Below, piece after piece: positions 1-5,534 of a DNA stretch of 5,534 nucleotides. The notes beneath the pieces were generated by a model. The model saw only the letters and a list, made by a program, of their open reading frames with translations. It was not told the DNA's origin and made no database searches. The position numbers and the translations under genes were made by a program. The DNA comes from Gemmatimonadota bacterium (GTDB lineage: Bacteria; Gemmatimonadota; Gemmatimonadetes; Gemmatimonadales; Gemmatimonadaceae): contig QHUV01000211.1 of assembly GCA_003222065.1 (NCBI GenBank), positions 1 through 5,534 on the forward strand, in the 5' to 3' direction. The stretch's first letter is position 1. Every line of letters begins with the position of its first letter.

Positions 1-426
1 AGCGAATCTTCGGACCCACAACTTGGTCGGATCGTCGAGACGGCCCTGTATGTCGATGATCTCGCGCGATCGCGAGCGTTTTATGTCGACATCCTCGGTT
101 GCGAGCCACTTCTCGATAGCGGGCGTCTCCTCGCACTCAGTGTGGCGGGAGCGAGCGTACTCCTCCTCTTCCAGCGCGGCGCGACGAGCACACCGTTGCC
201 GACGCCGGGCGGCGTGGTGCCGCCGCACGGCGCCACGGGCATTCAGCATCTCGCCTTCGCCGTTCACGCCAGTACGCTCGCAGCGTGGGTCGTGCGACTG
301 GAGGAGCAGGGGATCGAGATCGAGAGCCGGGTGCGGTGGCAACGTGGGGGCGAAAGCGTGTATGTTCGCGATCCGGACGGTCATTCCATTGAACTGATCA
401 CGCCCGGGCTATGGCAGATTTACTGA
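1..426 (+). CDS. VOC-family (glyoxalase/bleomycin-resistance fold) protein, 5' end missing
   Basis: The frame is open from base 1 to a TGA at 424-426, giving at least 141 residues; the true start lies before the window. Two beta-alpha-beta-beta-beta modules of the vicinal oxygen chelate fold are visible. Module 1 starts near residue 11 (IVETALYVDDLARSRAFYVD) and ends in the strand SVLLLFQ (52-58). Module 2 starts at IQHLAFAV (81-88) and ends at YVRDPDGHSIELITPGLW (121-138). Likely metal ligands by position are Glu13, His83 and Glu131, with Gln58 near the fourth site; Glu13 replaces the more usual first His. The PGG..PPHG linker and the TPGLW ending match a widespread class of small stand-alone VOC proteins usually annotated as glyoxalase or lactoylglutathione lyase-like. 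The protein is cytosolic with no signal peptide visible. The fold is secure, but the substrate cannot be told from sequence. A GTG at 142 is internal to the domain and is not a credible start. Confidence 0.9.
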   Translation, partial: SESSDPQLGRIVETALYVDDLARSRAFYVDILGCEPLLDSGRLLALSVAGASVLLLFQRGATSTPLPTPGGVVPPHGATGIQHLAFAVHASTLAAWVVRLEEQGIEIESRVRWQRGGESVYVRDPDGHSIELITPGLWQIY

Positions 427-452
427 GTACAGCGTCTATCAGTGATAAGCGT

Positions 453-1226
453 ATGCTCATCGTGCAGAGCCGCAATAGTGCGTCGACCAGCGGCACATCC
501 ATCGCGACCATTGGCTCTTGGGTTCGCGGCATTATCCGCCTCGCGCTGTTCGCTCCAATCGCGAGCGGCTCCGCTCAGCGCATACCCGATTCGATCGCGG
601 CGCGCGCGGTGGGCGCCTCATTTCTGAATGCAATGCAGGCTGGCGACTGGACAGCCGCGCAAGCCTTTCTGGATCACGCGGCCCTCGAACGATTCCGTCA
701 GTGGGCGGTCGCGCAGGCGAAGAGCCGGAGCACGATCTCATCGGTTACCGTCGAGGGACTGATGATGGCAGATACGGCCCTGCCCCGGGCAGTCGCCGAG
801 TATTATGTGAAGCGGTCGAAGAACATAGGCCGCGGCCAGAGTTTCGTGGACCAGGAGTTCGGGATCGCCAATCCGGATTCCGTCGCACGGCTGCCAATCG
901 ACACCGTGGGAGCGAGGTGGCTGGAGCTTCACGACGAGCGTTGGTTGACGCGCCGAGCGATCCGTGAGAGCAACTGCCCTCACCCAGTGGATTCCGTCGC
1001 GCGCCCGCCGGCCACTCATCAGCTTGGAATCATTGTCGCAGACTCGGTTGCGTACCTGCTATACGAGTTCGATGTGAGTGAGCTCTTCAGAGCCGAAGCG
1101 GTGTATTCCCGATCGCCGCATGTGATGCTCCTTCGTCGCGACCGCGACGCTTGGTGGGTGCTGCCCCGAAGTGATCTATTCAGCACAATGGGCATAATGA
1201 TCTCCTGCGAGGTGCGGCCGAAGTAG
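453..1226 (+). CDS. Exported protein of unknown function, paralog A of a tandem pair
   Basis: The 257-residue product is from a family I do not recognise. Residues 1-41 form a signal peptide with a long polar n-region, a hydrophobic core IIRLALFAPIA (27-37) and likely cleavage after SGSA before Gln42. A mature domain follows, with an N-terminal helical part (VGASFLNAMQAGDW, 53-66). Next comes a conserved centre (TVEGLM at 99-104, PRAVA at 111-115, EFG at 135-137, HDERW at 160-164), then a strand-rich C-terminus (DSVAYLLY at 197-204, VMLLRR at 224-229, WWVLPRSDL at 234-242). The only cysteines are Cys175 and Cys252. The same elements occur in the same order in the next gene. The layout of early helices and late beta hairpins resembles NTF2-like domains, but that is a weak guess. 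An ATG at 411 would add 14 residues and overlap the upstream gene. I prefer 453 because its N-terminus aligns with that of paralog B, down to a shared ATIG at about residue 18-21. Neither start has a good Shine-Dalgarno site. It probably acts in the periplasm or outside the cell. Confidence 0.8.
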   Translation: MLIVQSRNSASTSGTSIATIGSWVRGIIRLALFAPIASGSAQRIPDSIAARAVGASFLNAMQAGDWTAAQAFLDHAALERFRQWAVAQAKSRSTISSVTVEGLMMADTALPRAVAEYYVKRSKNIGRGQSFVDQEFGIANPDSVARLPIDTVGARWLELHDERWLTRRAIRESNCPHPVDSVARPPATHQLGIIVADSVAYLLYEFDVSELFRAEAVYSRSPHVMLLRRDRDAWWVLPRSDLFSTMGIMISCEVRPK

Positions 1227-1316
1227 ACGTGCGTTGCTGGCGTGCTCCCGTGATCGTCTCCGGCATGCTACGACCAGCGATACGAAGCGCGGAGTGTTGA
1301 ACGGCATCACCCGAGT
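1227..1316. other. Gap between the two paralogs with no clear signal
   Basis: These 90 bases separate paralog A from paralog B. I found no -35/-10 pair, no T-tract hairpin and no close Shine-Dalgarno site; a GGAG at 1291-1294 lies 22 bases before the ATG, too far to serve. Two weak inverted repeats exist: TTGCTGG (1234-1240) with CCAGCGA (1274-1280), which includes a G-T wobble, and CTCCG (1258-1262) with CGGAG (1290-1294). Neither looks like a terminator, so read-through from A into B is plausible. Confidence 0.4.
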
Positions 1317-2045
1317 ATGATCCTCTCACTGAAAGGTTGCTCATCATGCCGAGGCATTGTCGCGGCGACCATCGGAATGTCGATGTTCGTGACAGTGACG
1401 ACGACGGCGCACGCGCAGCGCATTCCCGCGGATACAAGCAGTGCGGCAATTGTAGGGGCGGCCTTCCTCGACGCGGTCGCCGCGGCCAAGTGGAGCGATG
1501 CGGCGCGTCTTCTTGACTTTGCACCGCTGGATAGCCTTCGTAAGCTGCGCGCGGGTGCCGCACGAAGCATGCGCGCCTCACACCTCACGGTCGAGCGATT
1601 GATGCGCATGAATCCGGACATGCCGCGCGCGGTCGCCATCGATCAGGTCAAGCGCCACGCGAAGCAGTCTCGCGGCGAGAGTATTCTCTCGCGCGAATTC
1701 GGTGTTGACGACCCGGATTCACTACTTCGCATGCCGATGAACGCCGTCGCCCAGCGCTGGCTGATGGTCCACGATGAGCGATGGCAAGAACGCGAACTAG
1801 CCCGGATCTGTAAAGAACGCACTCCGAGCGACTCTGCACCAAGGTTTCGCGTGATCGGAACCGTCGTCGACGACAGCGTCGCCTACGTGCTGTACGATCG
1901 AGGTGAGACGCACTCTGCGATGGCGGACGCGCTCAATCCCCTTCCGGCCAAAGTAATGTTCCTCCGGCGCGCGCCCGACGGTTGGTCGATACTGCCGCGC
2001 GCCGACTTGATCGGCCTTCCGCCGATGGTCGTTGCGTGTGGATGA
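1317..2045 (+). CDS. Exported protein of unknown function, paralog B of a tandem pair
   Basis: The 242-residue product is a diverged copy of the preceding protein and is likewise unrecognised. The signal peptide has basic residues Lys6 and Arg12, a hydrophobic core about 14-30 and a clean Ala-His-Ala site before Gln34. Both mature proteins begin Gln-Arg-Ile-Pro. Shared elements in order are VGAAFLDA (46-53), TVERLM (91-96), PRAVA (103-107), VKR (111-113), EFG (127-129), DPDS (132-135), HDERW (152-156), DSVAYVLY (186-193), VMFLRR (213-218) and WSILPRADL (223-231). Over the ungapped block 103-156 I count 28 of 54 identities with A. The mature protein has just two cysteines, Cys165 and Cys241, matching those of A; Cys8 and Cys11 lie in the signal peptide. 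LKGC at 5-8 is not a lipobox because no hydrophobic stretch precedes it. ATG 1317 is the first start after an in-frame TGA at 1251; ATG 1377 would leave a much shorter signal. It ends 37 bases from the convergent permease gene. Confidence 0.82.
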   Translation: MILSLKGCSSCRGIVAATIGMSMFVTVTTTAHAQRIPADTSSAAIVGAAFLDAVAAAKWSDAARLLDFAPLDSLRKLRAGAARSMRASHLTVERLMRMNPDMPRAVAIDQVKRHAKQSRGESILSREFGVDDPDSLLRMPMNAVAQRWLMVHDERWQERELARICKERTPSDSAPRFRVIGTVVDDSVAYVLYDRGETHSAMADALNPLPAKVMFLRRAPDGWSILPRADLIGLPPMVVACG

Positions 2046-2082
2046 TGGCGAGTCGCGCGAGCTCCGTGCGTTCTGTGAGCGC

Positions 2083-3159
2083 CTAACGCCAACGAAACCA
2101 CTTCAACGCCAGCCAGAGCGTCGCGACGGCCCATAACGCCAGCAGCGCGACCTCCGGCCCGACCACCGTCCATCCGGCGCCGCGCAGCATGCTGGCGCGC
2201 AGCGCATTGTTCGTTGCCGTGAGCGGCAACGCCTGAATCAAGGGTTGAAAGGCCTTCGGAAAATTCTCCGACGAGAAGAACACTCCCGACAACACCCACA
2301 TCGGCATCATCGCCACATTCATCAAACCCGAGGCACCTTCGATCGTTCTGGCACGTGAGGCGATGAGCAGCCCGAGCCCGCCGAACGCAAACACGCTGGC
2401 GAGGACGATCAGTATCAGCTGCAACACCGAGCCGCGCACCGGCACGCCAAAGAACAGCGCCGCGAAGCCGAGCAGCACGACGACCTCGCCGACGAGTAGC
2501 GCGATCCGCGAGACAAGATAGGAAACAAGAAACTCGGCGCGCGACATCGGTGTCGCGACGAGGCGCTTGAGCAACTTCTTACGGCGGGCGTCGACGATTG
2601 TGTACCCCAGCCCCCAAATGCTGCTGCCCATGATATTCATGCCGAGGAGGCCGGGAATCACGAAATCGATGTAGCGCGAGCCGCGCTCACGAACGTGTGC
2701 CTCGCTCACACGCACTTGATCAGCGCGGCCATAGCCGCGCTGGATCGCGTTGTCGGCGAGCAGTCGCGCGTTGCGCGCGTCGGGACGCGTTTCGTCGAAT
2801 TGGTACTGGACGCGGCCATCGGGCTGTGGCACCACGAGCAGCGCGACGCGTCCAGTGCGGATCGCGGCACTCGCGCTGTCCGGGGAGAGCACCTCTACGG
2901 CGAGCCCGGAATCGGCACGCGCCGCCGCCGCGACGCGACTTGCCTCCGGCGACGAGCCGACGACGGCGATGTGCACGATCTCGGCGGGACGGTTGCGAAA
3001 CGCGATCCCGAGGCCGATCGCGAGGAGAATCGGAAACGCAAAGGTCCAGAACAGCGCTTCCGGCTCGCGGATGAACTCCTTGAACCGTACCGACGAGAGC
3101 TGGACGAGCGAGTCCGAGATGAGCCGCCGCCGCGGTGAGTCTTGTGCGAGGTTACTCAT
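2083..3159 (-). CDS. ABC-2 type transporter permease
   Basis: This 358-residue inner-membrane subunit forms the channel for the ATPase encoded just upstream, probably as a homodimer. Six membrane segments can be seen at about 36-54, 165-187, 213-237, 245-267, 278-296 and 335-353. A large extracytoplasmic domain of about 105 residues sits between the first and second, as in the ABC2_membrane_3 class. After segment 2 comes a basic cytoplasmic loop (RRKKLLKRLVATPMSRAEF, 192-210) typical of the region that couples to the ATPase. The usual short re-entrant stretch lies near SENFPKAFQPLIQALPLT (297-314). I place the start at 3159. A longer frame to 3291 adds 44 Arg/Ser-rich residues that only shadow the ATPase gene. 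The chosen ATG has an upstream GGGAGA and overlaps the ATPase stop by 8 bases. Family members export drugs, lipids, polysaccharides or peptides; the cargo cannot be told here. No membrane-fusion partner is present in the window. Confidence 0.93.
   Translation of the reverse strand: MSNLAQDSPRRRLISDSLVQLSSVRFKEFIREPEALFWTFAFPILLAIGLGIAFRNRPAEIVHIAVVGSSPEASRVAAAARADSGLAVEVLSPDSASAAIRTGRVALLVVPQPDGRVQYQFDETRPDARNARLLADNAIQRGYGRADQVRVSEAHVRERGSRYIDFVIPGLLGMNIMGSSIWGLGYTIVDARRKKLLKRLVATPMSRAEFLVSYLVSRIALLVGEVVVLLGFAALFFGVPVRGSVLQLILIVLASVFAFGGLGLLIASRARTIEGASGLMNVAMMPMWVLSGVFFSSENFPKAFQPLIQALPLTATNNALRASMLRGAGWTVVGPEVALLALWAVATLWLALKWFRWR
2212..2231. repeat. Perfect 8-bp inverted repeat with 4-base loop inside the permease gene
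   Basis: CGTTGCCG (2212-2219) and CGGCAACG (2224-2231) are exact reverse complements around TGAG. The structure lies within codons for the last extracytoplasmic stretch of the permease, about 130 bases before its stop. No T-tract follows on either strand, so it is not a standard intrinsic terminator. It may be coincidence in GC-rich coding sequence. Confidence 0.6.
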
Positions 3160-4090
3160 CGCGGAGCTGTCTCCCGGTGAGATGGACGAACACGTCCTCG
3201 AGCGTCGCCGAGTGAGTGCGCAGCTCGGCCAGTTGGAGGCGGCGCTGCGCCAGCTCGGCGAGCAGCGCCGGCACGGTGCGATGGAGCTCACTCACGCGGA
3301 GCTCCCACGCATTGCCATCGATGCGCCGCGCGGCACGAACGCCCTCGAGGCGCCGCAAACTCTCGTCGGACAGCGAGTCGCTGGAGCCAGCGAGGACGAA
3401 CTCGACGACATGCTCAGCACCTAACGAGGCGATGAGGTCGCGCGGCGCCCCCAGGGCGATGACTTTGCCGTGATCGATGATCGCGACGCGGTCGCACAGA
3501 CGCTCCGCCTCATCCATGTAGTGCGTCGTCAGGAGCAGCGTACGGCCCATCGCCTTGAATTCCTCGACGAGATCCCAGATCTGTCGTCGTGACTGCGGGT
3601 CGAGGCCGGTGGTCGGCTCGTCGAGGAAGAGGAGCTCCGGATCGCCGACGATGGCGCAGGCCAGCGCCAGGCGCTGCTTCTGTCCGCCCGACAGCTTGCC
3701 GACACGACCGTCGCGTTTCTCGTCGAGCTGCACGACCCTGATGACATCGTCGATGCTTCGTCCCCGCGCGTAAAAGCTGCGAAAGAGGCGAACGGTCTCG
3801 GCGACGGTGAGCTTCTCGGCAAGCTGGGTCTCCTGGAGCTGGATGCCCAGCCGCTCGCGCAGCGCACGCTCGTCGGTTGCCCAGCGCCGCCCGAGGACGA
3901 TAACGTCGCCCTCGTCAGGCGCCGTTAGGCCCTCGCAGATCTCGACGGTAGTTGTCTTGCCGGCACCGTTCGGTCCGAGTAGCCCGAAGCATTCGCCGGT
4001 GGGGATCTCGAGATCGAGCCCATCGACCGCGACGACATCGTCGTACCGCTTGCGCAGGGCACGGACCGAAACCGCAAGCGCGCCGCTCAC
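3152..4090 (-). CDS. ABC transporter ATP-binding protein (DrrA/CcmA-type)
   Basis: This 312-residue cytoplasmic ATPase powers the neighbouring permease. All nucleotide-binding motifs are intact: Walker A GPNGAGKT (39-46), Q-loop around Gln84/Gln86 (LGIQLQETQL), signature LSGGQKQR (133-140), Walker B LLFLDEPT (153-160) with catalytic Glu158, D-loop GLDP (162-165) and switch His190. After residue 215 a C-terminal extension of about 95 residues ends SATLEDVFVHLTGRQLRDE, the usual tail of drug- and antibiotic-exporting DrrA-like ATPases (DUF4162-like region). Length is normal for that class. The start is GTG at 4088-4090, sharing GTGA with the TGA of the peptidase gene; no other start in this frame keeps the first strand intact. 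The stop overlaps the permease start by 8 bases, so the two subunits are probably made in a coupled, balanced way. Substrate is unknown. Confidence 0.95.
   Translation of the reverse strand: MSGALAVSVRALRKRYDDVVAVDGLDLEIPTGECFGLLGPNGAGKTTTVEICEGLTAPDEGDVIVLGRRWATDERALRERLGIQLQETQLAEKLTVAETVRLFRSFYARGRSIDDVIRVVQLDEKRDGRVGKLSGGQKQRLALACAIVGDPELLFLDEPTTGLDPQSRRQIWDLVEEFKAMGRTLLLTTHYMDEAERLCDRVAIIDHGKVIALGAPRDLIASLGAEHVVEFVLAGSSDSLSDESLRRLEGVRAARRIDGNAWELRVSELHRTVPALLAELAQRRLQLAELRTHSATLEDVFVHLTGRQLRDE
3170..3175 (-). promoter_or_regulatory. Ribosome binding site of the permease gene
   Basis: GGGAGA on the minus strand lies 10 bases before the ATG at 3159, inside the last codons of the ATPase gene. 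It supports the short start for the permease over the longer in-frame alternative at 3291. Confidence 0.6.
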
Positions 4091-5523
4091 GGCGTGACGC
4101 GCGTCCCCTGGGCGTATCGCAATACGTCGTACAGGTAGTGCACGCCGAACCCGACATTCTCCACTGACAGGCGCTCGTCGTTGCCGTGCACTCCACGTTG
4201 CGCGTCCGCGCTCTCGACCTTGAAGGGGTCGAAGCCATAGGTCACGATGCCCAGTTGCCGGTAGGTGGGTCGATCGGTTGCGCCAGTGAGCATCGGCGTT
4301 GTGACCAACGCATTCGGGTCACGGTCGTGCGCGGCGCGCTCGATCGCGTGGAAGAATTCGGTCTCGATCGGACTCTCGAGCGGCGGCTTGGGCTGGAGCT
4401 GGGCCACGAAGTGCAAAGCCGTGTCACCGGCGACGCCTTGCAACGTCGCGAGAAACTGCTGCGGATCGGCGTCGGGAAGAAGCCGGACGTCGATGTCCGC
4501 CGATGCTTCCGCGGGAATAACGTTGGTCTTATTGGACCCGTGCAGACCCGTGAGAGAGATCGTGTTGCGCAGAATCGCGTTCCAGTAAACGTCGCTGAGA
4601 ATCCACTCGCGCGCCGTCGGATTACTCAGGGCGGCACTTACGCTTGATAGCCATTGCTTTTGCTCGCCCGCGTAGCTGCGCGAGATGTCGCGAAAGTATT
4701 TGTCGACACCGGGCGTCACATGGAGCGGCGTCTCGTATTTCGCGATGCGGTCGAGCGCCGCGACGAGCCGGGGAACAGGGTTCCGTTTCGTCGGCCGAGA
4801 GCCGTGCGATGGCGTGCCGCGCACCGTTGCATACTGCCAGAAGGTACGCTTCTCGGCGATGCCGACACCATAGTACGCGAGCTTGCCGTTCTCGAACTTG
4901 TTGTCGCCGCCTTCGGTGATGAGATACTCGACATCCTTGAGCAGATCGGCGTGACGATTCACGAATGTCTGCGCACCGATGCCTTCCAGCGCCTCATCAG
5001 CGTTGGCGATGAAGACGATGTCGCGATTGAGGGGGACGCCGCTGCGCTTGAGGGCGATCATCGCCATGAGGTGGACGATGCCCTCGCCCTTCATGTCGAG
5101 CGCGCCGCGGCCCCAGACGTAACCGTCCTTGAGCATGCCCGAAAACGGATCGACACTCCAGTAGCGGGCGTCCGCTGGGACGACGTCCATGTGATGCACC
5201 AGTGCGATCGCCTTCTTGCTGCCGTTGCCCTTGAGGCGCGCGTACAGGTTGGCGCGTCCAGCCGGTTTCAGCTCGGCGGTGTCGAGGATCTGCGCAGGGA
5301 TCCCTTCGCGATCGAGAATTCTCTTGAGATAGAGTGCTGTCTGCAGCTCGTTGCCGGGCGGATTCGTCGTGTTGATCCGGAGGTACTCGGCAAGCACCTG
5401 GACCGTCTCGTCGCGTAGGCGGCTCCAATCGATCGAGGACGACGATTGCTGGGCGGCCAAGCTCGCATTTGGAGCCAGAAGCAGTGCAACTGATAGCCAA
5501 ATGGCAGCGCGCGCTCGAGTCAT
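4087..5523 (-). CDS. Exported M20-family zinc metallopeptidase (carboxypeptidase/amidohydrolase type)
   Basis: The 478-residue product is predicted to hydrolyse C-terminal amino acids or N-acyl amino acids outside the cytoplasm. Residues 1-24 form a signal peptide (hydrophobic core IWLSVALLLAP, 8-18; cleavage near LAA before Gln25). M20 landmarks follow: His111-x-Asp113 in VHHMDVVP, GRGALDMKG with bridging Asp143, NADEA with putative catalytic Glu177, TEGG with Glu204, and C-terminal His446 in VHGNDE. The lid/dimerisation domain spans about 218-350, with PSHGSRP (His240) and NVIPAEASADIDVRLLP (334-350). The long lid and total length fit the yeast Gly-X carboxypeptidase/PM20D1-like group better than the roughly 380-residue DapE/ArgE enzymes. 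Oddly, Ala178 stands where the family normally has a second metal-binding Glu (DEE becomes DEA), so activity or metal use may differ. The start is ATG 5521-5523; the 11 bases seen upstream hold no Shine-Dalgarno site. It is the first gene seen in the operon with the ABC exporter, whose start overlaps its TGA by 4 bases. Confidence 0.92.
   Translation of the reverse strand: MTRARAAIWLSVALLLAPNASLAAQQSSSSIDWSRLRDETVQVLAEYLRINTTNPPGNELQTALYLKRILDREGIPAQILDTAELKPAGRANLYARLKGNGSKKAIALVHHMDVVPADARYWSVDPFSGMLKDGYVWGRGALDMKGEGIVHLMAMIALKRSGVPLNRDIVFIANADEALEGIGAQTFVNRHADLLKDVEYLITEGGDNKFENGKLAYYGVGIAEKRTFWQYATVRGTPSHGSRPTKRNPVPRLVAALDRIAKYETPLHVTPGVDKYFRDISRSYAGEQKQWLSSVSAALSNPTAREWILSDVYWNAILRNTISLTGLHGSNKTNVIPAEASADIDVRLLPDADPQQFLATLQGVAGDTALHFVAQLQPKPPLESPIETEFFHAIERAAHDRDPNALVTTPMLTGATDRPTYRQLGIVTYGFDPFKVESADAQRGVHGNDERLSVENVGFGVHYLYDVLRYAQGTRVTP
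4104..4109 (-). promoter_or_regulatory. Possible ribosome binding site of the ABC ATPase gene
   Basis: AGGGGA on the minus strand lies 13 bases before the GTG start at 4090, within the end of the peptidase gene. The spacing is longer than ideal. Re-initiation after the overlapping TGA may matter more than this site. Confidence 0.35.
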
Positions 5524-5534
5524 GGGATCTGAAC

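Noticed and set aside
142..426. A short separate gene starting at GTG 142
   Set aside because: The same frame is open to base 1 and encodes the first module of the VOC fold, so this is an internal codon of a partial gene.
1329..1340. A lipoprotein signal (LKGC) in paralog B
   Set aside because: The cysteine is at residue 8 with no hydrophobic segment before it. The true hydrophobic core and an Ala-His-Ala cleavage site come later.
2046..2082. A bidirectional terminator between the convergent genes
   Set aside because: Only a 5-bp pairing (TGGCG at 2046-2050 with CGCCA at 2087-2091) across a long loop was found, with no T-tract on either strand.
3160..3291. A 44-residue N-terminal extension of the permease
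   Set aside because: It would overlap the ATPase gene widely and is rich in Arg, Ser and Cys, unlike permease N-termini. The ATG at 3159 has a ribosome site and a typical short overlap.
2750..3424. A 224-codon plus-strand frame opposite the permease and ATPase genes
   Set aside because: The product is Arg/Ser/Ala-rich with no domain, it spans two well-supported minus-strand genes, and it looks like a codon-bias shadow.
4654..5418. A 254-codon open frame on the plus strand opposite the peptidase gene
   Set aside because: It is antisense to a gene with clear M20 motifs and has no recognisable domain. Long antisense frames are expected in GC-rich DNA with strong third-position bias.

Overview
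This is GC-rich, tightly packed bacterial chromosomal DNA, with five genes and almost no non-coding sequence. The style of the exported proteins suggests a soil-type Gram-negative, most plausibly Gemmatimonadota. They have short signal peptides ending in Ala-x-Ala just before Gln-Arg or Gln-Gln, and their mature domains are rich in Ala, Arg, Asp and Ser. That assignment is impressionistic and was not tested by any search. No RNA gene, mobile element, CRISPR array or phage signature was seen.

Left part, plus strand (1-2045): the 3' part of a VOC/glyoxalase-fold protein, cut by the window edge, is followed by two genes for exported proteins of a family I do not recognise. These two are clear tandem paralogs (A at 453-1226, B at 1317-2045). 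They share a common layout, a strongly conserved central block ending in His-Asp-Glu-Arg-Trp, and exactly two cysteines each in the mature protein at matching positions. The gaps are 26 and 90 bases. Neither holds a recognisable promoter or terminator, so the three genes may be co-transcribed.

Right part, minus strand (5523 down to 2083): a compact three-gene operon reads exported M20-family metallopeptidase, then ABC transporter ATPase, then ABC-2 type permease. The first junction is a 4-base GTGA overlap and the second an 8-base ATGAGTAA overlap, so translational coupling is likely. The ATPase and permease together make a complete homodimeric exporter of the DrrA/DrrB type. The peptidase probably acts outside the cytoplasm and carries Ala where the family normally has a metal-binding Glu.

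The two groups converge on a 37-base gap (2046-2082) with no convincing terminator hairpin. The most interesting items are the uncharacterised tandem exported pair and the pairing of a secreted peptidase, with an altered metal site, with an exporter. I see no clear evidence of a wholly new multi-gene system.
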